Origin: a bacterium BMS3Bbin13
GTDB lineage: Bacteria > Pseudomonadota > Gammaproteobacteria > 21-64-14
Reading direction: 5' to 3'
DNA length: 64,000 bases
NCBI GenBank assembly: GCA_002897735.1
Contig: BDTW01000008.1
Coordinates: 1 to 64,000, forward strand
Under the pieces are notes generated by a model, which ran no database searches, was not told the origin of the DNA, and saw only the letters and a program-made list of their open reading frames with translations. Shown here piece by piece: positions 55,171-62,687 of the stretch; the first letter of the stretch is position 1; the number at the start of each line of letters is the position of its first letter. A program made the translations under genes and the position numbers.

Positions 55171-56016
55171 TCACTCCTCGTGATTGAAGCTCTTGACGAT
55201 GTAGCCGCCTGACTTCTCGTCACGTTCCAGCTCGAGGAGGCCGCGCTCCTGGGCCTCCTCGAGCAGTTTGCTGAAGCTGCGGAACCCGTAATAGGACTCG
55301 CTGAACCCGGGCTTGCGCCGCTTCAGGGTCTGCTTGACCATCGATCCCCAGATCTTCTCCTCCTCGCCGCGCTCCGAGAACAGCGCCTCCACGGTCTCGA
55401 CCACGAGGTCGACGGCGTCCTGTTTCTTGTCGCCCTCGGTCTTCTCCACTCCGCCCTTGGCCGCAACGTCCTCGGCGCTCTTGTCCGTGGTCTTGGCCGG
55501 GGGCTTGCGACGCGCGCGCCGGCGCCCTTCCTTCTCGCGCACCAGGTCGTCGTAGAATATGAACTCGTCGCAGTTCGCGATCAGCAGGTCGGAGGTGGCG
55601 TTCTTGACTCCGATGCCGATCACGACCTTGTTGTTCTCGCGCAGCTTGCTCACCAGCGGCGAGAAATCCGAGTCCCCGCTAATGATGGCGAAGGTATCGA
55701 CGTGCGCCTTGGTATAGCACAGGTCCAGGGCGTCGACGACCATGCGGATGTCGGCGGAATTCTTTCCGGACTGGCGCACGTGCGGGATCTCGATCAGCTC
55801 GAAGGACGCCTCGTGCATGGCGCGCTTGAACTCCTTGTAGCGCTCCCAGTCGCAATAGGCCTTCTTGACGACGATGTTGCCCTTGAGCAGCAGGCGCTCC
55901 AGGACCTTGGTGATGTCGAAGTGTGCGTACTTGGCATCGCGCACGCCGAGTGCGATATTCTCGAAATCGCAGAACATCGCTATGCTCTGGGTCTGGATCT
56001 GGGACGACTCGGACAC
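55171..56016 (-). CDS. NYN-domain putative RNase with C-terminal OST-HTH (LOTUS) domain
   Basis: A 281-aa protein. The PIN-like NYN domain (about 12-145) keeps its acidic residues: MFCDFENIALG, DIRMVVDALDLCY and the ISGDSDFSPLV motif. A charged, Lys/Glu-rich linker (about 148-195) leads to an OST-HTH/LOTUS domain (about 205-275; WGSMVKQTLKRRKPGFSES, then GGYIVK). NYN proteins are candidate RNases. The GTG at 56016 is used: GGAGGAG lies 6-7 nt upstream and the family begins near MFCDFEN; the longer frame is GC-rich filler. Confidence 0.88.
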   Translation of the reverse strand: MSESSQIQTQSIAMFCDFENIALGVRDAKYAHFDITKVLERLLLKGNIVVKKAYCDWERYKEFKRAMHEASFELIEIPHVRQSGKNSADIRMVVDALDLCYTKAHVDTFAIISGDSDFSPLVSKLRENNKVVIGIGVKNATSDLLIANCDEFIFYDDLVREKEGRRRARRKPPAKTTDKSAEDVAAKGGVEKTEGDKKQDAVDLVVETVEALFSERGEEEKIWGSMVKQTLKRRKPGFSESYYGFRSFSKLLEEAQERGLLELERDEKSGGYIVKSFNHEE

Positions 56017-56172
56017 TCGATTCTCCTCCGGGTGATCGCCCCCGGTGTGCCGGCACATTAGACCACGCGGCGCACGGCGGGTAAACGACGCGCCCCGGGC
56101 GGGAGCGCCACGCCCGCGCCGCGCCCCGGCCGCGCATGGTACAGTGGGGCCGTACCCGGCCGGAGCAGGCCC

Positions 56173-56706
56173 TTGAAAACGACCCGCCCCTTCTCCAAGC
56201 GCGAACTCAATCTGGCGGGCCTGCTCGCCTGCGCGGGGTTGTTGGGTTACGCCGGCTACGCCCAGTTTTACCTGCACCTCGATCCCTGTCCGCTGTGCAT
56301 CCTCGAGCGCCTCGGCGTGGCGGGGCTGGGGTTGGTCTTCCTGCTCGCCGCCGTACACGACCCCGGGCGCACGGGCGCCCGCATCTACGCCGTGCTGATC
56401 GCGGCACTCGCCCTGGTCGGTGCGGGTATCGCCGCCCGCCACGTCTGGATCCAGCACCTGCCCGCAGACCGAGTCCCCTCGTGCGGCCCCGGGTTGAACT
56501 ACCTGCTGGAGACCTTCCCCCTGACCAAGACCCTGCGCGTGGTACTCACCGGCTCCGGCGAGTGTGCCCGGGTCTTATGGCGTTTCCTCGGCCTGAGCAT
56601 GCCCGAGTGGGTGTTGGTGTGGTTCGTGGCGTTCGGGGTCGCGGGGTTTGCGAACAACTGGCGCCGAAACGAAGATCGCGGCGGGGTGCGGGATCGGGGC
56701 CCGTGA
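56173..56706 (+). CDS. dsbB: disulfide bond formation protein B
   Basis: A 177-aa, four-helix inner-membrane protein that reoxidises DsbA with quinone. Both Cys pairs are seen: C39/C42 (DPCPLC) and C104/C131 (SCGPGL and SGEC), positions nearly identical to E. coli DsbB. The start is TTG at 56173, with GGAG 7 nt upstream. Converges with gshA (stops 1 bp apart). Confidence 0.94.
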   Translation: MKTTRPFSKRELNLAGLLACAGLLGYAGYAQFYLHLDPCPLCILERLGVAGLGLVFLLAAVHDPGRTGARIYAVLIAALALVGAGIAARHVWIQHLPADRVPSCGPGLNYLLETFPLTKTLRVVLTGSGECARVLWRFLGLSMPEWVLVWFVAFGVAGFANNWRRNEDRGGVRDRGP

Positions 56707-56707
56707 T

Positions 56708-58285
56708 TCAGCTCCCCTGCGCGAAGTAGCGCCGCAGGTATTCGTCGAAGGGCACGTCGTCGGCCGCCTCCAGGGCCGCCTGACGTTCCAGCGACCGGCG
56801 GGCGAGTTCCCGGAACCGGGCGGTCTTCTCCGGGTCCTCCGGCAGGGACTGGAAGTAGCGCTGGTGCTCGAGCGACATGCGTCGCGCAAAGTGGTGGAAG
56901 CCCTCGCCGGTCTCACGCATCTGCGCAAGCATCCGCGCCGAGGGGGTGCGATCCGGGTCGCGGACCGCCTCCTTCTGGGCGGCGAGACTCGCCACGTACA
57001 CGCCGCCGCCCGTAGTGGCGTCCAGCAGCTCGCAGACGCCCTCCATCGCCTCGCAGACTTCCTCCGCCCACTCCCGCAGCGCCACGTCGCGCCCGGCGCG
57101 CCGCAGGTGCAACTGCGGATCGCGCCCGCGGTGGGCGGCGGCCAGCTCGTTGTAGTCGATCTCCCCGCGTTCGATCGCGCTGATCGGCGGGCTGTCCTGA
57201 AGCAGGCAGAACACCATGAGCGCCTCGAGAAAGCGCAGTTGATCCTCGTGGACCCCGAGCGGGTCGAATGCGTTCACGTCCAGCGAGCGCAATTCTACGT
57301 AGCGCACGCCGCGCCGCCCGAGCGCCAGGATCGGTTTCTCGTTGCCTTCCAGGATCTGCTTGGGGCGCACCGTACTATAATATTCGTTTTCGATCTGCAG
57401 GATGTTCGCGTTGAGCTGGCGATACTCGCCGTCGACCACCACGCCGATTTTTTCGTATCCGGGATAGGGCGTGGAGATCGCGTAGGCAAGGCTCGCGATA
57501 TACGCATCGAGATCGTCGTAGTTCGCCTTGATGCCGGTCTCGCTCTCGCGGTTGTTCTGGTAGCCGATGTCCCCCATGCGCAGCGACGTCCCGAAGGGCT
57601 CGTAATAGGTGTTCTCGTTGAACTCCGAGAGGGTCGTGGGCTTGCCGTTGAGGAACGACTTACACACCGCCGGTGAGGCGCCGAACAGGTACGGGACCAG
57701 CCAGCCGAGGCGCTGAAGGTTGCGCAGCACCCCGAAGTAACGCTCGTCCTTGTAGCGACGCAGCGCCCGTCGATCGCCCTCGAGTTCCCGCAGCGCCGGC
57801 CACAATGCATCGTCGAACGAATAGTTGAAGTGCACGCCCGCGATCACCTGCATCACGCACCCGTAGCGATATCCCAGACCGCGGCGGTAGACCGTCTTCA
57901 TGGCCCCGGCGTTGGAGGTCCCGTAGCGGGCGATGGGGATGCCGGTCTCCCCGGCGACCACACAGGGCATGCTGGTGGCCCACAGGATCTCATCGTGCAA
58001 CTGCGAATAGACGAAGCGCTGTGTATCGCGCAGGAACTCCAGCGCCGCGGTGATATCCGCCAGCGGCGGCGTGATCAGCTCCAGGAGCGCTTCCGAGTAG
58101 TCGGTGGTGATGTAGGGATGGGTGAGCGCGGCGCCCAACCCGGTCGGGTGGGGGGTCTGGGCGATACCCCCGTCCGGGGACACCCGTAGCGCCTCCTTCT
58201 CCACCCCGACCCGGCCACCGCGCAGCAGCATGGGGATGCCGCCTTGGGTCAGGCGCGCGAGCCGTTGTTCGGCGAAACGGTACAA
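56708..58285 (-). CDS. gshA: glutamate-cysteine ligase
   Basis: A 525-aa enzyme for the first step of glutathione synthesis. Family motifs include GVEKEALRVSPDG near the N-terminus, THPYITTDYSEALLELITPP, and VRYVELRSLDVNAFDPLGV. Length matches E. coli GshA (518). Glutathione from this pathway is the expected co-substrate of the GST-like protein encoded at 49671-50330. Confidence 0.96.
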   Translation of the reverse strand: MYRFAEQRLARLTQGGIPMLLRGGRVGVEKEALRVSPDGGIAQTPHPTGLGAALTHPYITTDYSEALLELITPPLADITAALEFLRDTQRFVYSQLHDEILWATSMPCVVAGETGIPIARYGTSNAGAMKTVYRRGLGYRYGCVMQVIAGVHFNYSFDDALWPALRELEGDRRALRRYKDERYFGVLRNLQRLGWLVPYLFGASPAVCKSFLNGKPTTLSEFNENTYYEPFGTSLRMGDIGYQNNRESETGIKANYDDLDAYIASLAYAISTPYPGYEKIGVVVDGEYRQLNANILQIENEYYSTVRPKQILEGNEKPILALGRRGVRYVELRSLDVNAFDPLGVHEDQLRFLEALMVFCLLQDSPPISAIERGEIDYNELAAAHRGRDPQLHLRRAGRDVALREWAEEVCEAMEGVCELLDATTGGGVYVASLAAQKEAVRDPDRTPSARMLAQMRETGEGFHHFARRMSLEHQRYFQSLPEDPEKTARFRELARRSLERQAALEAADDVPFDEYLRRYFAQGS

Positions 58286-58673
58286 ATCGGTTTCCTGTCC
58301 TCAAGACGTTCGTGCGCCGACATAGCGCCGGCCCGCGACACGGCGCACGGGGCCGAACGGGAATCCCATGCGCGGCGCCATGATAGCAGGGCGTCTTCTC
58401 CGCCCGCCACAATCCCGGCGGGCGCGTAGTCATCTGCCCGACGCACCGTGGATGCCGCCTATGCACGCGTTCAGCCGATCGGCCGGCGGCGGATACGCAA
58501 ATGCGGATAACGGCGCCGGGAACACGCCGCGGGATTCGCGACCGACCGCTTTATGGTACTGTCGGGCGCGTAGTGTGGGCCGTCCGCGCCCGCCGGGATG
58601 CCCCCGGGATCCACGGTCGGGGAGATCTTCTCGACCCCGGCGGCCCCGGCGATCCGATCCGGGGGGAATCGCA
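58286..58673. other. 388-bp intergenic region between divergent gshA and the DUF2914 gene
   Basis: No gene is seen. A -10-like TATCAT lies at 58380-58385 (minus strand) about 100 bp upstream of gshA, without a good -35. Several GC-rich self-complementary stretches are present but nothing I can assign. Confidence 0.35.
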
Positions 58674-59186
58674 ATGAAAGTCGTGACCGGCGGTGTGCTC
58701 GTTCTGGCCCTGGCGTTCTCCGGCGCGGCCCGTTCCGCACCGCCGGGCGAACCCATCACGCCCATGCCCGCGACGACCGGTGCCGGCGCCCCGGAGTCCG
58801 CTGCGGCGGAGCCCGCCCCTGCGGCGCCCGCCGGCGAGGTCGCCCGGGCACAGTTCACCACCGCGATTCGCAATCGCGAGCCCGTCGACGAGATCCACAC
58901 CCTGACGGGGACGGCGCGCCGGGTGTACTTTTTCACCGAACTGCGCGGCATGACCGGCGGCATGGTCATCCACCGCTGGATCCATGACGGGCGGGTGATG
59001 GCAAGCGTGCCGTTTCAGATCCACGGTCCCCGCTGGCGGGTCTGGTCGAGCAAGCACCTGTCGCCGCGCTGGGCGGGGATCTGGACGGTGCAGGTCCTCA
59101 ACGGTGCGGGGAAGGTGCTGGATCGGGCGCAACTGCGCTACACGCCGGCGGCGAGCCCGACACCGCACCGTGCACCCGTCCGTTAG
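58674..59186 (+). CDS. DUF2914-domain secreted protein
   Basis: A 170-aa protein with a signal peptide (about 1-22, cleavage after ARSA), an Ala/Pro-rich linker (about 25-58), then a DUF2914 domain: QFTTAIRNREPVDEIHTL, VYFFTELRGMTGG, HRWIHDGRVM, GPRWRVWSSKHL and GIWTVQVLN. The function of the family is unknown. An Asn/Arg/Glu-Pro motif (NREP) is a family hallmark. Confidence 0.85.
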   Translation: MKVVTGGVLVLALAFSGAARSAPPGEPITPMPATTGAGAPESAAAEPAPAAPAGEVARAQFTTAIRNREPVDEIHTLTGTARRVYFFTELRGMTGGMVIHRWIHDGRVMASVPFQIHGPRWRVWSSKHLSPRWAGIWTVQVLNGAGKVLDRAQLRYTPAASPTPHRAPVR

Positions 59187-59352
59187 GCCACTGCGCCGAC
59201 GGCAACGCGCCCGTCAAGCGCGACCCGGCGCACCGCTCTTGAAAGGCGGTGCACCGCCGATTTCTCCGGTTTTTTTGGAGCGCGCGTGAGATCGTGCGCC
59301 CGCCTGTCCTTCTGCACTTCGCGAGGTTACCGCGTGCGCGGGGCACGCCGCC

Positions 59353-59538
59353 TCAGCGGGTCTCGTTGCGCGTGGCGCCGCAACGGGCGCATCGGTACAC
59401 AGTGACCAACCGCCCCCGCTTCACGTCGAATTTCTGCTCCTGCCAGACTTCCCACTTGTGAAAGCCGTTCTTGCACAGAGTCACCCCCTTGTTGCGCTCG
59501 ACGAGCGGGGGCTTGCGGAAAGGAATCACGTCACCCAT
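59353..59538 (-). CDS. small zinc-ribbon protein, function unknown
   Basis: A 61-aa protein starting MGDVIPFRKPP, with Cys/His pairs in TLCKNGFHKWEV and YRCARCGATR that could form a zinc ribbon. A GAGAG sequence lies about 8 nt upstream of the chosen ATG; a longer frame to 59640 has no resemblance to anything. I do not know its role. Confidence 0.72.
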   Translation of the reverse strand: MGDVIPFRKPPLVERNKGVTLCKNGFHKWEVWQEQKFDVKRGRLVTVYRCARCGATRNETR

Positions 59539-59803
59539 GGGCGCGCTCTCAAGCGGATCGACACGGCCGGATTTCCGCCGCCGATCCGGACCCCGGGCCG
59601 GCGACATCCGCAGGACGGGTCCATTGTACTCCTCGCGCAACGCCGCGCACCGATCCCCTCAAAGCAGGCCGCCGCCGCGGGACCCGGTTGCCGAATCGGG
59701 CGCCCGGCGATCCCCGCCCGCCGCCCGCGGGGTCGATCCCCCCGTTCGATACGCGGCATCCGCCCGACCCCCGGACCGCCCACGATGGTTCTCCCGGCGC
59801 CGC

Positions 59804-60169
59804 TCAGAGCGCACCGCGCGGCGGCAGCTCCGGTCGCCACTGCGGGAGACGGCCGCCGGTGCGGCGCAACAGGCGCTGGAGATCACGCCGCCCGCGCGAG
59901 TCCAGCGTCATGAAGGTCACGCCGATCCCCTCGCCCAGACGCCGCGCGACCCAGCCCGGCACCCGGCACTTGCGCACCTCGTCGTTATCCTCCAGGTCGA
60001 ACTCGACCTCCACGAAGCTGCGTTCGGGCAACTCGTTCGGTGCAGAAGTGGAAATAAACATGCCGCTGGTACCGACGTTGCGCGTCACCCCGGTGAGGAC
60101 CGGGACCTTGTTGCGGTAGACGAGAACCTCGAGTGCCGCCGGGTGTCGCTCTGTGAGTCGCTGTTCCAT
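59804..60169 (-). CDS. PilZ-domain protein
   Basis: A 121-aa single-domain protein. The c-di-GMP-binding signatures are present: R-x3-R (RLTER at residues 4-8) and N-x2-TSG-type loop (TRNVGTSGMFI), then the barrel to about residue 100. The start could be the ATG at 60169 (used) or 60184, five codons earlier. Likely a c-di-GMP receptor; target unknown. Confidence 0.85.
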   Translation of the reverse strand: MEQRLTERHPAALEVLVYRNKVPVLTGVTRNVGTSGMFISTSAPNELPERSFVEVEFDLEDNDEVRKCRVPGWVARRLGEGIGVTFMTLDSRGRRDLQRLLRRTGGRLPQWRPELPPRGAL

Positions 60170-60329
60170 GACAATGCGCTCCATGTGCCTGATCGCGCCC
60201 GATGAGACGCGTACGAACCACCGCCGCGGACCCCTCGCCGCACAGGGGGTGCCCCTGTCTTTGAGCCTACCACCGCACGATGAACGGCGGATGACACCCG
60301 CCTCCCCTCCGCGCCCGAAAACCCGGCGA

Positions 60330-60343
60330 CAACAGTCCTGTTG
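60330..60343. repeat. CAACAG-TC-CTGTTG inverted repeat
   Basis: Perfect 6-bp arms around 2 nt, 160 bp upstream of the PilZ gene start in a 285-bp gene-free stretch. It could be an operator; no family is assigned. Confidence 0.35.
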
Positions 60344-60453
60344 AAAGTCTAGTCCGGATTTTCCGCCGGCGCCGCGCGGGGCCAGGGCCCGGAAGGCGGA
60401 GCGCAGGAGAGGTGCTCAAGTCGTGTGCAGCGGCTCGCTACGCGGCACGCCGA

Positions 60454-60828
60454 TCAATCGGCTTCGCGGTTCGCTTGGTATTCCGTGTACTTGCGCGCAC
60501 TGCCGCGCACGCGCTCGGCGGGGTAGCGCTGCTCGTTGATCTCGATCTTGCGCGCAGCGGCGCCGAGCAGATCGACGCTCATCCGATCGGCGAGGCGCAC
60601 GAGGTAGATCAGCACGTCGGCCATCTCCAATTCCACCTCCGCACGCCGCTCCGGCGACAGGGCCTCGCTCTGTTCCGGGGTCAGCCACTGGAAGTGTTCC
60701 ACGAGTTCGGCCGCTTCGGCGATCAGCGCCATGGCCAGGTTCTTCGGGGTATGAAAGCGATCCCAGTCGCGCTCGGCCGCGAATCGGCGCAACCGTTCGG
60801 TGAGTGCCTGCAATCGATCGGGGGTCAT
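60454..60828 (-). CDS. MazG-like nucleotide pyrophosphohydrolase
   Basis: A 124-aa protein of the all-alpha NTP pyrophosphatase superfamily. The metal-binding EAAELVEHFQW (ExxE) and ELEMADVLIYLVRLAD (ExxD) motifs are present. Members hydrolyse (d)NTPs, often house-cleaning of modified nucleotides. The start at 60828 (MTPDRLQAL) has GGAG 7 nt upstream. Confidence 0.9.
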   Translation of the reverse strand: MTPDRLQALTERLRRFAAERDWDRFHTPKNLAMALIAEAAELVEHFQWLTPEQSEALSPERRAEVELEMADVLIYLVRLADRMSVDLLGAAARKIEINEQRYPAERVRGSARKYTEYQANREAD

Positions 60829-60957
60829 CTCGATACTCCGGTCTCCGGCGCGCTCGGCCGTCCTCCATTCCGGCCGACCTGCGACGAAATGCAACGCGAC
60901 CCCGCGAGGGCGCGAAATGTGCCACAATTGCATGCCTCACTCTGCGGAATCCGAGAC

Positions 60958-61257
60958 ATGACCGACGAAGAACCCTCCAAGGAGGAGCAGATCCTGCATA
61001 TCATGCGCCAAGTGCTCACCAGCGTCGCCAAGGACACCTATGCCCGCCCCGGTTATCGGCACCCCCTCTCGGAAGCCACCATACAGGGCATCCGCGACTG
61101 CCTGGCACTGATCAGCGCACGCGAACGGGAACTCTCACTGGCCGCCGGTCGGCCCTCCAAGGCGCGACCGCGATTTGTGGACGAGCCATCGGGCGGCGTG
61201 GTGGTCACGCTGGAACCCCACACCCAAGCCCCCCCGAAGGGCCACGATCCCGACTGA
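60958..61257 (+). CDS. conserved small protein, function unknown
   Basis: A 99-aa hydrophilic protein starting MTDEEPSKEEQIL, with a helical first half (HIMRQVLTSVAKDTYA), a HPLSEATIQGIRDCLALISARE segment (in part) and a Pro-rich C-terminus. I cannot assign a function. It is divergent from the MazG-like gene; the composition and codon use look coding. Confidence 0.68.
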   Translation: MTDEEPSKEEQILHIMRQVLTSVAKDTYARPGYRHPLSEATIQGIRDCLALISARERELSLAAGRPSKARPRFVDEPSGGVVVTLEPHTQAPPKGHDPD

Positions 61258-61462
61258 AGCCGCCCTGCCCCCCCCAGCGCAGGCAGGGCCGGACGCGCCC
61301 GGACTGTGGGCGGCTCACGCCGGCGCGGGATCTCCATAACCGCTCCCCGGGCCGGTGCACCGCCGACCGCACGCCCGAACTCGCGAATCGCGCACCGCAA
61401 GCCGTTCCGACGCCCGCCCGGGCGGGCGTCGGGCGGGCCGCGCACCGGTCCCCGTTCGGTCG

Positions 61463-61813
61463 TCAGTGCACCTGCCGTTCCAGCGCCGGCACCGCCGGGG
61501 CGTGATAGACCAGTTCTTCGATCGAGCGGAACGCCTCCTGATCGAAGACCAGAAACATCACCCCGAATCCCCGCTCCGAGCGGTGCATCACCACCGCCGG
61601 CAACCGGCGCCGTATGACCTCTCCGTTGCGCGGCACCAGAAACTCCACCTCCACACGGACACCCTTATCAAACCGCGGGAGCTGCATATCCAGGAACGCC
61701 CCCTCCAGCCCGATGTCGCGCGTCCAGCAACGCTCCACCGGCAATCCCTGATGCACTACCACGGCCTCCAATCTCCTATGGCTCCGATCGCTCCATCTGC
61801 GCTCCATGGTCAT
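61463..61813 (-). CDS. PilZ-domain protein
   Basis: A 116-aa single-domain protein with R-x3-R (RSHRR) and the loop TRDIGLEGAFLD, corresponding to the (D/N)xSxxG element with Gly/Glu variation. AGGAGG precedes the ATG at 61813 at good spacing. It may bind c-di-GMP, though the second motif is degenerate. It is 236 bp from a perfect FNR-type box (62049-62062) that points the other way. Confidence 0.82.
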   Translation of the reverse strand: MTMERRWSDRSHRRLEAVVVHQGLPVERCWTRDIGLEGAFLDMQLPRFDKGVRVEVEFLVPRNGEVIRRRLPAVVMHRSERGFGVMFLVFDQEAFRSIEELVYHAPAVPALERQVH

Positions 61814-62048
61814 GCCACACCTCCTGATCGCCTGTGTTCCGCCTGCACGTCCGCCGCTCGGCCTCCCCACACCTGCGAGCCGACCCGCACGCTCCGGGGT
61901 CCGTCCATTACGGCCGGCATGCGGCCGACGCGGGCATAATCTCCCACCCTTTCATTTCCTGACCCGCCCACGCCGCGAACGTTCCCCGCATGCCTTCCCA
62001 CGTCTTCACTATAGTCGATCGGGAATGGTCCGGAACGGCGCCGGCGGT

Positions 62049-62062
62049 TTGATCCGCATCAA
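62049..62062 (+). promoter_or_regulatory. perfect FNR/ANR box of a class II promoter
   Basis: TTGAT-CCGC-ATCAA is a full match to the FNR/ANR/CRP-FNR consensus TTGAT-N4-ATCAA. A -10-like TATGCT follows at 62085-62090, leaving exactly 22 bp between box and hexamer. The box centre is therefore at -41.5 relative to a start near 62097, the classic FNR-activated geometry in which the activator replaces the -35. Confidence 0.78.
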
Positions 62063-62096
62063 TACTTGCGGCTTATGCGGGACCTATGCTGATTTG

Positions 62097-62194
62097 TGCG
62101 CAAAATGGAATAGCGTGAGGTTGGACACGATCGACATCCTCCTCTCCCGGAGTCCGACAGGCTCCCGGCCCCGACCCCGTGCGGGGTTTTTTTT
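62097..62194 (+). ncRNA. putative FNR-activated small RNA
   Basis: A transcript of about 98 nt is predicted from the FNR-type promoter start (near 62097) to the end of a strong intrinsic terminator (ACCCC-GTGC-GGGGT at 62174-62187, followed by eight T). No open reading frame with a ribosome binding site is seen within it. The middle holds a CU-rich, probably unpaired segment (CATCCTCCTCTCCC, about 62138-62151) complementary to Shine-Dalgarno sequences, the usual seed type of Hfq-dependent sRNAs. The function resembles FnrS/PhrS-type anaerobic riboregulators by inference only. Confidence 0.6.
62174..62194 (+). terminator. Rho-independent terminator of the putative sRNA
   Basis: A 5-bp stem ACCCC/GGGGT with a GTGC loop (62174-62187) is followed immediately by an eight-T tract (62187-62194). 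No annotated gene ends just upstream, so it must serve a non-coding transcript. Confidence 0.85.
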
Positions 62195-62687
62195 CGCCGC
62201 CGGCGCGTGAATCCTGCGCAACGACCGCCTGCGCCTTTGCGCCGCGCGCGCACCGCGCATCCTCCGCCCGGCGCACGCCGGATCGGGGCCGGACACGGAA
62301 ACAGGTCGCCTCACACCGGGCACCGCTATATCATTCAGGCGACGATCAAACCCGGTCGGTTCAACACCGCCGCCGCGGCCTGCGGGCGCACGAGCCCGCG
62401 CCGTCGATCGGAACCCGACGGCGGATTGCGGGTCATAACCACCGAACGCGCGGGCGCACACCGGGGAAAGGCCGTGGCAGACACCCCGGATGAGGCGCGA
62501 AAAACAACGGAATCGATCTGTTTTCCGGCGGCTTCCAGCTTCTCCACAAACCCATACCCGCGGTCGGGGTATGTTGGGTGGGGCACGGGGTGACACCGGG
62601 ACGCCGCCACACGGCGCCGGGCCTCGGATGGCAGGCCGGCACGGTACATCAGGCTTCCGTCAACGAACCATTGCACGAGGTGGATTC
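62195..62687. other. 493-bp gene-free region upstream of the protease gene
   Basis: No protein gene is seen. A 7-bp inverted repeat CATACCC-N7-GGGTATG (62553-62573) lies 115 bp before the protease start and may be a regulatory site. I find no clear sigma70 or sigmaE promoter for the protease. Confidence 0.4.
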
